The position numbers and the translations under genes are program-made. A stretch of 5,744 bases of DNA from Candidatus Wirthbacteria bacterium CG2_30_54_11 (lineage in GTDB: Bacteria > Patescibacteriota > CG2-30-54-11), in assembly GCA_001873755.1 (NCBI GenBank), contig MNZT01000015.1, positions 1 to 5,744 of the forward strand. The letters run 5' to 3'. Shown here one piece after another: positions 1-5,744 of this stretch. The stretch's first letter is position 1. Every line of letters starts with the position of its first letter. The notes beneath the pieces were generated by a model, which saw nothing but the letters and a program-made list of their open reading frames with translations, did not search any database and was not told where the DNA came from.

Positions 1-3000
1 GTAATATCGTCACCGCCCTTGACCGCATTGTGAAAATCTACGGCTGCCTCAATACTCGACCTCCCGGGCAGATACAGTTCCAAAGCCGCGTCGAGACGCG
101 CCTTGTCCATCGTCGTTTCGATTCCCTGCATGAGAAAATAGGCGACTGTGTCAGCGGTATTTTCGGTCTGCTCTAGCCGATCCACCTGTTCCTGCATCTG
201 CCCTGCCAGCCCGCCATCATCGGCGCCATCGGCATCAGCATCCGTGGTCAACTGCCGCAGGATGGCTACCGCCTCCTCACGTCTCACCACAAGTCCGGCG
301 ATCTGAGCCTCGATCAGGGCATCATTGGATCCGTCTTTCATTGCTTCTGCTTTTGCTATCACCTGATCTGCAATAGCAATATCGCCCTGAAAACTCTTGA
401 CCAGATTGGCCATGTCGCCCTGGAGAGCCTGCACCTTTGTGAGATCAGTAGCTACCTTCGCTTCGTCGAGTAATTTCTGTGCGCTCTCCAGAATATCGGG
501 CTTATCATTGCCATCATTACCCTCTTTTTGAGCGTCGAGATTGGCCTGAGCCTGAGCTATCTGATCAGCGACTCCGTCGGCTCCGTTCCAGCCTGGGATG
601 GCGGCCACCGCGGCAGCACCCTCTGCCTGAACTACTGCCTGGTCGAGGCTCTGGTCAGCTATGGCAGCTTCCAGCCGGATCTTGATCGCATCGATGGCAG
701 ACAACACAGTCTGACCGTTTGCGCCTGCATGCTCGACCAGCTGCCCCAGAGTATTCTCCTTGTCTCCCTCGGCGATGAGCTTCTGGACATCAGCCTCGGC
801 ACTGTCACCCTGCGCGTCATAAAATTTTGCCCAATCCAGGGCCAGTTTCGCCTCACTTGAAGCCGGATCGTCATTTTTTTGAAATTTATCAAGCCAGAGT
901 GCTTCCTGCGCGTGATACCAGACGATATCGTGCTCGAGCCCCAGGAGCAGCGCCTGATCGGTTTGCAGCGCATCGAGAGCAGCTTTCTGTGATTCCTCTA
1001 CGATCCCCTCACTCCGGTCATGCATCGCCTCCGAACGCTCAGCCTGGAACAGTGATACTGTATCGCTGCCAATAGCCTGACCACGGCCAAACCCTTCCGC
1101 TGCAGTGGCTACGGCCTGAACCGCTGCTATCTGCGCATTCTGGGTATCCGTCGCGCTCACTGCAGCCGAGAGTGAACTGCCAAAGCCGCCGACCGTATCG
1201 CTATGTGCCTGCCGGCTGGCGTGGATCTGTTCTTGGGTAAAGTGATCCGTGTTTAGTTCCAGCTGTGGCATATCGGTAAAAGCAACAGGCAAACCCGGAT
1301 CAAGCAAAGCCATATTGTCATCCAACGTCCCACCACGCCCGACGGCGACCATCCCATGCCGGATCGAAGCATCCGCATCGAGTACTACTCCACTGGCGTC
1401 AGTCACCACCACCGTGGTACCGTCAGCCCGGGTGTGATTGGTTACCACATTGCCCTCTCCATTCGGCTGGATCACCGAGTCAAGTCCATCAAGCGCCCCA
1501 GTGATAGTCGGTGGACCGATGATCAGCAGCTCAGCCGCATCAGCTGCTCCGTGCGCCTGTGCTATGATCGCCTCTACGACCTCGCCCCAGGCATCCGGCA
1601 TACCGCTGACATCAGGCAGTCCGCTGCCGCCGGGCATCCTGTCCACTGCCAGCTTCAGGGCCTCTGACTCGGGCATGCCGCTCCCCACATTGGCCCGGTA
1701 ATTGACCGCAGCCGCGATCAGGCGTTGCTGGTTGATGTGTTCCAGAGCTGTCCCGGGATCAGATGATCCGGCTACGACCCCCAGGAGGATACTCTCCATG
1801 TCGCCGACCAGCTGCTGCCCGCCGTCAGATCTGGCGATCAGACCGGTATCGACACCAGATCCATCCGTGTCAAACAGACTTGCTATAAAAGCTTTATCCG
1901 CGAAAGCTGCCTTGATATCGGCTACAGACCTGACCGACAGATCAGCTCCCTCGAGAGCCAGATCAGCCTGTTCGGCCAGCACCCGGGATGCGACATCCCA
2001 GTCGTGGTCAATGGTATGGGCGAGCCTCGCGATATCGACGTCGAGAACCGTTTGCACCCCATGCGAATGCTGCTCCAATGCTTTAATCGCACCATCCAGA
2101 TCAACAGCGCCGCCCTTGGCAGACTGCGCGTCATAGAACTCAAATGCTGCTGCCGTGAGAGCCTCCGGATGCGCTACCAGATAGCGGGCGAGCTCGGTAT
2201 TCCCTGCATGCACGACCTCGGTCACGATAGCCCGCATACCCTCGAGCCGCTCCACCCGGCCGTCCACCTCGAGGTAACCCTCAGGCTTGTCAGAAAACGC
2301 CGCCAGCTCGGGCTGTCCCTCCAGCTGGGCTTTCAGGAGGATGCTCTCGAGGCGTTGACCGGAGATATCGACGATCAGTGTTACCTTGCCATCGTTCGCG
2401 TCCCCCTGCAGTTTCGGGTCTGCGACAGACGCTCCATCCCGCCCATCGGCCATCTTGAGTTCATCCAAGCTGATCTTCCCATCCTTGGTGCTCTCCCCAG
2501 TCTTGACGCTGTCAAGCTGCTCTTTGAACACCTCTGTAAAAAAGCCCTTTAGTGTCTCCTGATGGTGCGGGTTGTTCAGGTCAAAACCCATACGCTGAAA
2601 ATGCTCGAGGAGTATGGAACGATCCACACGGTCGCCATCTGCATCCAGCGTACTGTCTGCCCGGATCCAATCGATGTACTTCCCGGCCAGAACCGCACAG
2701 TCGATCTCACTATCGGAATAGCCATTAAGCGCGTTCAAAATAAATTCAGGTATCATCAGATCCAGTCGCACGTTATTGCCCACCCTCAGATCATCTGCCA
2801 TATCGCCGTTCGGGACGGATGCCACCTCGGAATGATGCTTCGGCTGAAGCTTCGGCCGCTGACCCGCGTTTGCTTCCTTGGCGGCGTCGGCTACCCTGGC
2901 AGCCTCAGCACCGGCTTCGAGCCGGGCTTCGACCTCGGCGAGCGAGAGATCCTTGTATTCATCGTTGCTGGCAGCGATCCTGGCCAGCATTGCGCCCTTC

Positions 3001-5150
3001 GCGATTTTGAACTGACGATGTTCCTCCAGGGCTGCATTGAACTCTGTATTCAAACCTACAACCGCTCGTATCTGACCTACCAAGGGTAGCTCTTTCAGCA
3101 TCTCCGAACGATTATCTCGGACGGCACCTTTAGAAAAGTGCGCCACCTCGACAATCTGATCAGGGGTCAAGCCCGGCTGGCCATTCTCTCCGGGCTTCTG
3201 CAACGCCACGAACTGATCCACGGGCAAGCCCTCTGCAGCTGCCAGAGCCGCAGGAACCATAGCAAAATCATGGTCGTGCAACTCCCGAACCACGAGATCG
3301 GTTCCCGTTCTCATCAGCCCACTTTCCCACTTGATGATCATTGTCTGTGCTGTGGCTTCGAGTATCGACTTCAAGAACACAGTCCCAAACTTATGGGACA
3401 TGAGTTCCTCCACTGCATCACCGGCAGCACCGGCACTGCGGAACCGCTCAGCCAGAATACGGGCTGCTTCTGTTTTACCCTCGCCTTCAAGCGTCCTAAC
3501 CTGAGACAGTTTCTCGCCGAGCTGCTGGGCGACCTGTTTCTGCTCTTCTGCCCTGCGGATAGACTGCATCTGCTCGCCCATGTTGAATTGCATACGGCTG
3601 AGAAATGTAGTGAGCATGATCCCTTTGCCCTGGAGTTTCGAGATGGTATTGAAAATATCCATCCCGGCATTGTTACCCTGCATGCTCAGATTCAGGGCAA
3701 ATGTGTGTAATTGTGCCATCTGATCTGCCGGAACCTCAAGTGCCTTGCCCATCGAAGCCGCCAGACTGCCGGCCGATGCCATGGTCATCAGTATGATCAA
3801 GAAATCCTGCAGTAACGGATTTTCGGCATAAAACTTAACGGCACGTTTGCCAATATTGCGTCTGCTTAAAGAGCTTTCGGTCATGCGCTTCAGCCCCTGC
3901 TGCCCACGGAACGGCTTCAAAGCACGGTCAATAGCATTGAGCAGATCCAGGGTCTCGAGGGACTTATACTGTTCACTGACATTTCCTACCAGTAGCAGGG
4001 ACAATTTATTGCTCTGTTCATCTGTAAGCGTTACCTTTTCGCCAACACCACCAGGGAACTCTGTCGCCACGAAATCCCGACAGATCGAACGCGCATACGC
4101 CTCGGCGGCGATCATCTCCCGGGTGTAGGGTGAGATCTTTTCGACGTCTACCTTTTTCACTGTCTTCATGACCTTGGACTTGATGAGCTTTTCTCTGCTC
4201 TTCTTGATCCAGTCTGCATCGATGCGTTGACCTCCAATATACATCTCTTCGCGTCCGGCGGTCAAGGCACCCTTGAACAATGCCAGCTGCGTAAGCGGGT
4301 TCACGCTTTTGACCACCGCTCCGAGGTACTTCAGTTTACCTTGCTTCAGCCACTTCGACCGGAAGGACATCCCGGCGAGAGTTTCTTTGAAATTATCCCA
4401 TCCAGCCCGCTCCATATGGACTTCCAGCCCCTGTTCCTGCGCCAGTACCAATGCCTGCTGCTGCTGGGATGTGATGAAATGCTTGTGACCGTTGATGGTG
4501 GCCTCGTAGTGTCTTCCTTTGAAACCATCCTGCAGCTCCGAGAACCCTAACCGGAAATGGGATGCTGCTTCCAGAACACCTGACCACCCGCTCTTTTGGG
4601 CGGACTTGATACTGCCATTTACATCCGCAGCCAACGATGCAGCCTTCAACGATGCTGCATTCAGTACCTCTTCCTGGAGGCGTGCATCTAGCCCCTGCAC
4701 TATCTCCACCAGGTCGGTGAGCAAGGTGGTCTGATCGCCGACTTGCTGATTTTTCCCCCACATCGACTTCATTTCTCTGACCTGTTCCACGAGGCTCGCG
4801 AACTGGGAGGCTTCCGCCGCATCCATGCGTGTGACCATATCGTTCATGAACTCTGCCCGCTCGGCTGATATCGCTTTCAAGGCATTGCGAGCCAGCAGCT
4901 CCCGGTCTATGGTATCCGTACCGGCGTATCGTTTCCTTTCAGGGGAAGCGGCATTTTTATTGGCCTGTTCTACCATATCATTGGTCTGTTTCACCGTTTC
5001 GATCATGCGCTGCGCGCGCTCCAGCCAACGCTTCACCACCCTGGGTTCACGATTCCCTCTCTCAGCATGCTCCGGCATCACCCCTGCGAGAGTATCGCGA
5101 GTGCGCTGTTCGAGTGTCGATTCCTGTTGTTGGAAGAGATTCTTTTCCAT
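1..5150 (-). CDS. Giant unrecognised helical protein with calcium-loop-like motifs (C-terminus beyond window)
   Basis: The frame is open for 1716 codons from ATG at 5150 to the left edge; I translated it line by line and found no stop. An in-frame TGA at 5174-5172 fixes the upstream limit, so 5150 is the first ATG. No family is recognised. Residues 1-750 are mostly predicted helix and basic, with a Lys-rich patch (314-338), a QQQQ run (229-232) and a hydrophobic helix (450-467). Residues 820-1716 are acidic, rich in Ala, Gln and Asp, and hold Asp-rich loops at 836, 886, 917, 1094 and 1637, a beta-hairpin-like stretch (1233-1258) and diverged helical repeats. Only Cys357 and Cys818 occur. No signal peptide is visible. 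A promoter lies just upstream, but no clear Shine-Dalgarno sequence does. The gene is certain; its function is not. A large surface or secreted calcium-binding protein is one reading, and a phage tape-measure-like or cytoplasmic scaffold protein is another. Confidence 0.95.
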   Translation of the reverse strand, partial: MEKNLFQQQESTLEQRTRDTLAGVMPEHAERGNREPRVVKRWLERAQRMIETVKQTNDMVEQANKNAASPERKRYAGTDTIDRELLARNALKAISAERAEFMNDMVTRMDAAEASQFASLVEQVREMKSMWGKNQQVGDQTTLLTDLVEIVQGLDARLQEEVLNAASLKAASLAADVNGSIKSAQKSGWSGVLEAASHFRLGFSELQDGFKGRHYEATINGHKHFITSQQQQALVLAQEQGLEVHMERAGWDNFKETLAGMSFRSKWLKQGKLKYLGAVVKSVNPLTQLALFKGALTAGREEMYIGGQRIDADWIKKSREKLIKSKVMKTVKKVDVEKISPYTREMIAAEAYARSICRDFVATEFPGGVGEKVTLTDEQSNKLSLLLVGNVSEQYKSLETLDLLNAIDRALKPFRGQQGLKRMTESSLSRRNIGKRAVKFYAENPLLQDFLIILMTMASAGSLAASMGKALEVPADQMAQLHTFALNLSMQGNNAGMDIFNTISKLQGKGIMLTTFLSRMQFNMGEQMQSIRRAEEQKQVAQQLGEKLSQVRTLEGEGKTEAARILAERFRSAGAAGDAVEELMSHKFGTVFLKSILEATAQTMIIKWESGLMRTGTDLVVRELHDHDFAMVPAALAAAEGLPVDQFVALQKPGENGQPGLTPDQIVEVAHFSKGAVRDNRSEMLKELPLVGQIRAVVGLNTEFNAALEEHRQFKIAKGAMLARIAASNDEYKDLSLAEVEARLEAGAEAARVADAAKEANAGQRPKLQPKHHSEVASVPNGDMADDLRVGNNVRLDLMIPEFILNALNGYSDSEIDCAVLAGKYIDWIRADSTLDADGDRVDRSILLEHFQRMGFDLNNPHHQETLKGFFTEVFKEQLDSVKTGESTKDGKISLDELKMADGRDGASVADPKLQGDANDGKVTLIVDISGQRLESILLKAQLEGQPELAAFSDKPEGYLEVDGRVERLEGMRAIVTEVVHAGNTELARYLVAHPEALTAAAFEFYDAQSAKGGAVDLDGAIKALEQHSHGVQTVLDVDIARLAHTIDHDWDVASRVLAEQADLALEGADLSVRSVADIKAAFADKAFIASLFDTDGSGVDTGLIARSDGGQQLVGDMESILLGVVAGSSDPGTALEHINQQRLIAAAVNYRANVGSGMPESEALKLAVDRMPGGSGLPDVSGMPDAWGEVVEAIIAQAHGAADAAELLIIGPPTITGALDGLDSVIQPNGEGNVVTNHTRADGTTVVVTDASGVVLDADASIRHGMVAVGRGGTLDDNMALLDPGLPVAFTDMPQLELNTDHFTQEQIHASRQAHSDTVGGFGSSLSAAVSATDTQNAQIAAVQAVATAAEGFGRGQAIGSDTVSLFQAERSEAMHDRSEGIVEESQKAALDALQTDQALLLGLEHDIVWYHAQEALWLDKFQKNDDPASSEAKLALDWAKFYDAQGDSAEADVQKLIAEGDKENTLGQLVEHAGANGQTVLSAIDAIKIRLEAAIADQSLDQAVVQAEGAAAVAAIPGWNGADGVADQIAQAQANLDAQKEGNDGNDKPDILESAQKLLDEAKVATDLTKVQALQGDMANLVKSFQGDIAIADQVIAKAEAMKDGSNDALIEAQIAGLVVRREEAVAILRQLTTDADADGADDGGLAGQMQEQVDRLEQTENTADTVAYFLMQGIETTMDKARLDAALELYLPGRSSIEAAVDFHNAVKGGDDI
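3..83 (-). repeat. Possible further copy of the helical repeat, cut by window edge (residues 1690-1716)
   Basis: LELYLPGRSSIEAAVDFHNA, followed by VKGGDD, resembles copy A, where ARYLVAHPEALTAAAFEFYDA is followed by QSAKGGAVD. The order Tyr-Leu, Ala-rich helix, Phe-x-x-Ala and Lys-Gly-Gly is shared. The match is weak and truncated. Confidence 0.3.
213..242 (-). other. Asp-rich loop DADADGADDG (residues 1637-1646)
   Basis: Five Asp in ten residues, with alternating Asp at 1637, 1639 and 1641 and then Gly, resemble a thrombospondin type-3-like or EF-type calcium loop. It sits between two predicted helices near the end of the visible protein. It could also be a simple acidic linker. Confidence 0.35.
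672..854 (-). repeat. Diverged helical repeat, copy B (residues 1433-1493)
   Basis: The copy contains WAKFYDAQ (1440-1447) and EHAGANGQTVL (1473-1483), then IKIRL. These align with FEFYDAQ and EQHSHGVQTVL, then IARL, in copy A about 440 residues earlier. Confidence 0.5.
1377..1454 (-). other. Beta-hairpin-like island (residues 1233-1258)
   Basis: Within an otherwise helical protein, this segment alternates Thr and Val around two turn motifs (RADGTT and TDASG), which predicts two or three short beta strands. It follows a Pro/Gly-rich stretch (IIGPPTITG). It could be a small beta insertion or a linker between helical blocks. Confidence 0.45.
1848..1871 (-). other. Asp-rich calcium-loop-like motif (residues 1094-1101)
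   Basis: FDTDGSGVD gives Asp at loop positions 1 and 3, Ser at 5 and Gly at 6, which is typical of the first half of an EF-hand. The second half (TGLIAR) lacks the position-12 Glu. It follows a helix (AAFADKAFIASL). Confidence 0.4.
2022..2192 (-). repeat. Diverged helical repeat, copy A (residues 987-1043)
   Basis: The copy contains FYDAQ (1005-1009) followed by LEQHSHGVQTVL...IARL. It matches copy B (residues 1433-1493) in the same order: FYDAQ, then LVEHAGANGQTVL...IKIRL. The coding DNA for YDAQ shares a 12-base identical run (plus strand ctgcgcgtcata) between the copies. B has nine extra residues between the two conserved blocks. Confidence 0.5.
2367..2402 (-). other. Dockerin/EF-like loop lacking one residue (residues 917-928)
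   Basis: The segment GDANDGKVTL resembles the GDxNxDGxV pattern of dockerin and EF-type loops, but one residue is missing between Asn919 and Asp920, which shortens the loop. It may be a degenerate or non-binding site. Confidence 0.35.
2460..2495 (-). other. EF-hand-like calcium loop in the giant protein (residues 886-897)
   Basis: The loop ESTKDGKISLDE follows the EF-hand spacing: Asp at position 5, Gly at 6, Ile at 8, Asp at 11 and the bidentate Glu at 12. Position 1 is Glu where Asp is usual, and position 3 is Thr. It is preceded by an amphipathic helix (FFTEVFKEQL) and followed by a short helix, as in a helix-loop-helix EF-hand. It is the best single match to a known motif in the window. 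Confidence 0.6.
2622..2645 (-). other. Asp-rich calcium-loop-like motif (residues 836-843)
   Basis: The octapeptide DADGDRVD places Asp at positions 1, 3 and 5 with a hydrophobic residue at 7. This is closer to a thrombospondin type-3-like repeat than to a full EF-hand, since position 12 is Leu rather than Glu. It lies 50 residues before the better EF-hand-like loop, which is a plausible spacing for a paired site. Confidence 0.45.
3750..3803 (-). other. Hydrophobic helix, possible membrane segment (residues 450-467)
   Basis: Residues FLIILMTMASAGSLAASM carry no charge over 18 positions. They are flanked by LLQD on the N side and GKALEV on the C side. This is the most hydrophobic stretch noticed in the protein. 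The Ala/Ser/Gly-rich second half makes it a marginal transmembrane candidate; a buried core helix fits equally well. Confidence 0.35.
4632..4661 (-). repeat. 15-base tandem duplication inside the giant gene
   Basis: Two adjacent 15-base units match at 13 of 15 positions (plus strand caacgatgcagcctt, then caacgatgctgcatt). They encode NAASL-KAASL around residues 164-173 and keep the frame, so this is an in-frame pentapeptide duplication in a helical region. Confidence 0.7.
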
Positions 5151-5237
5151 GGTGCCAGACAGTTTAATTGGTCAGAAAAGTATTATAGACTATTTTCCGA
5201 TTTAATTCAAGTAATTATGGTATTTATCGTCCGTATA
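5151..5237 (-). other. AT-rich intergenic region with weak ribosome-binding context
   Basis: This 87-base gap is about 31% GC, well below the flanking genes. It contains the promoter described separately. I found no GC-rich hairpin with a T-run, so no intrinsic terminator for the upstream gene is visible. The bases just before the start (minus strand CTGTCTGGCACC, then ATG) contain no GGAGG- or AGGA-like element, so initiation may not rely on a Shine-Dalgarno interaction. A short AT-only inverted repeat, TAATT-ACTTG-AATTA, overlaps the -35 box. Confidence 0.7.
5182..5210 (-). promoter_or_regulatory. Sigma-70-type promoter for the giant gene
   Basis: On the minus strand a -35 box TTGAAT (5210-5205) is followed by exactly 17 bases and a perfect -10 box TATAAT (5187-5182). 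The site lies in the AT-rich gap and points at the giant gene. Transcription would be expected to start near 5175-5172, giving a leader of only about 22-25 bases before the ATG at 5150. No extended -10 TG is present. The boxes are read directly; activity is inferred. Confidence 0.75.
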
Positions 5238-5744
5238 TTATTTTCTCTTCTTTGAACTTTTTCGAAGCACCGGGATCTTCCCATCTCTGAACCATTTCGC
5301 TTTTCTCTCTTCGCAGGTGACCCAGCCCATACCACCTTTAGCATCAGGGAACCCTACCCCATATCTATCCACCGCATCTTGCCCTGCTACTCTGGAGCTT
5401 GTCTGAGTGATGGGGCAGGCTCTCGGTCCATCCTTCAAATGCAGTATGAGCATATCGCCTCTTTTCAGTGTGCTGACCCCGGCTTCATCGAATTGTACAG
5501 CACTCCATTCCCAGCCCTCATGCTCATACTCAGCAAACTGATCCCACAGCTCCGGAAACAATTGCTTGCCCTTAGACTCAGCAGCCGCCTCCGGTGCTGC
5601 CTCTCTCAACGGAACAGCCGCAGACGCTTTCGAGCCTTCATCTGGAGGCTCCGCTCCGAGCAATCGTTCGCTCAATGACCGTAACCAGGCTCCGGGATCG
5701 AACCGCGTTCTTCCACGCGATCTAGGACCGATGTCGGAGCGGGA
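5238..5744 (-). CDS. Unrecognised protein, C-terminal part (N-terminus beyond window)
   Basis: The frame is open from the right edge to TAA at 5240-5238, giving 168 visible residues. No ATG or GTG occurs in the first 23 codons. A TTG at 5675 could start a 145-residue form, but it has no well-placed ribosome site, so the real start is probably outside the window. Visible residues 1-25 are Arg-rich and include FDPGAWLRSL. Residues 26-60 form a low-complexity Ala/Pro/Glu linker. Residues 62-155 look like one compact domain with several Trp (ELWDQF, GWEW, MGWV, AKWF), a strand-like LKRGDMLILHLKDG and two Cys. The tail RKSSKKRK is strongly basic, which could suit nucleic-acid or acidic-partner binding (inference only). 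The domain is not recognised. The gene lies 87 bases upstream of the giant gene, on the same strand and in the same reading frame register, separated by stops. Confidence 0.85.
   Translation of the reverse strand, partial: SRSDIGPRSRGRTRFDPGAWLRSLSERLLGAEPPDEGSKASAAVPLREAAPEAAAESKGKQLFPELWDQFAEYEHEGWEWSAVQFDEAGVSTLKRGDMLILHLKDGPRACPITQTSSRVAGQDAVDRYGVGFPDAKGGMGWVTCEERKAKWFRDGKIPVLRKSSKKRK

Noticed and set aside
2827..2865. Short direct repeat gcttcggc in tandem as a regulatory or recombination site
   Set aside because: It is only about ten bases and falls inside the coding frame, where it encodes a Pro/Lys/Gln-rich linker; codon repetition explains it.
2004..3710. Plus-strand open frames of 175-190 codons
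   Set aside because: They lie wholly opposite the 1716-codon minus-strand frame, have no promoter or ribosome site that I could see, and their translations look like antisense shadows of the real gene.
5168..5196. Plus-strand promoter-like pair TTGGTC-17-TATTTT in the gap
   Set aside because: Both boxes are poor, and no convincing plus-strand gene lies downstream. The minus-strand promoter in the same gap is far better.
5201..5217. AT-only inverted repeat (TAATT-ACTTG-AATTA) overlapping the -35 box as an operator or terminator
   Set aside because: The five-pair A/T arms are expected by chance in a 31% GC gap and are too weak for a terminator. An operator role cannot be supported from one copy.
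5673..5675. TTG at 5675 as the start of the upstream gene
   Set aside because: The frame stays open to the window edge, and the nearest purine-rich element (GGAG) is about 14 bases away, which is too far for good initiation. An upstream start outside the window is more likely.
5686..5744. Possible tRNA T-arm on the minus strand (GGTTCGATCC near the right edge)
   Set aside because: The bases flanking the loop do not form a five-pair stem (CGCGG faces CCGGA), no cloverleaf can be built around it, and the stretch lies within an open coding frame.

Overview
The window is almost entirely protein-coding on the minus strand. It holds two partial genes of unknown function in the same orientation, separated by an AT-rich gap of 87 bases. 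One gene is a very large open frame of 1716 codons that begins at 5150 and runs off the left edge without a stop. The other is the 3' end of an upstream gene that enters from the right edge and stops at 5238. Every plus-strand open frame I examined is short and lies antisense to these two genes, so I treat them all as shadows. I see no RNA gene, mobile element or CRISPR array, and no stretch over 300 bases without a gene.

The organism is bacterial by the signals present. The genes are closely packed without introns, and the gap carries a near-consensus sigma-70-type promoter (TTGAAT, 17 bases, TATAAT). The coding DNA is moderately GC-rich (mid-50s percent by eye), while the gap is about 31% GC. 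I cannot assign a phylum. A giant unrecognised protein beside a second unrecognised one would suit a poorly sampled lineage such as the candidate phyla, but nothing in the sequence proves that.

The giant protein looks bipartite. Residues 1 to about 750 are helical and rather basic, with a Lys-rich stretch near 314-338 and one hydrophobic helix near 450-467. Residues from about 820 onward are acidic and rich in Ala, Gln and Asp. They carry several Asp-rich calcium-loop-like motifs, including one good EF-hand-like loop, a short beta-hairpin-like segment, and a diverged helical repeat that recurs at least twice and perhaps four times. Only two cysteines occur in the whole 1716 residues. There is no obvious N-terminal signal peptide.

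The upstream gene ends in a compact, Trp-rich, probably mixed alpha/beta domain with a very basic C-terminal tail, preceded by an Ala/Pro/Glu-rich linker. The two genes are codirectional, but the giant gene seems to have its own promoter, so they may be functionally linked without being strictly one transcript. I could not recognise a described family for either protein.
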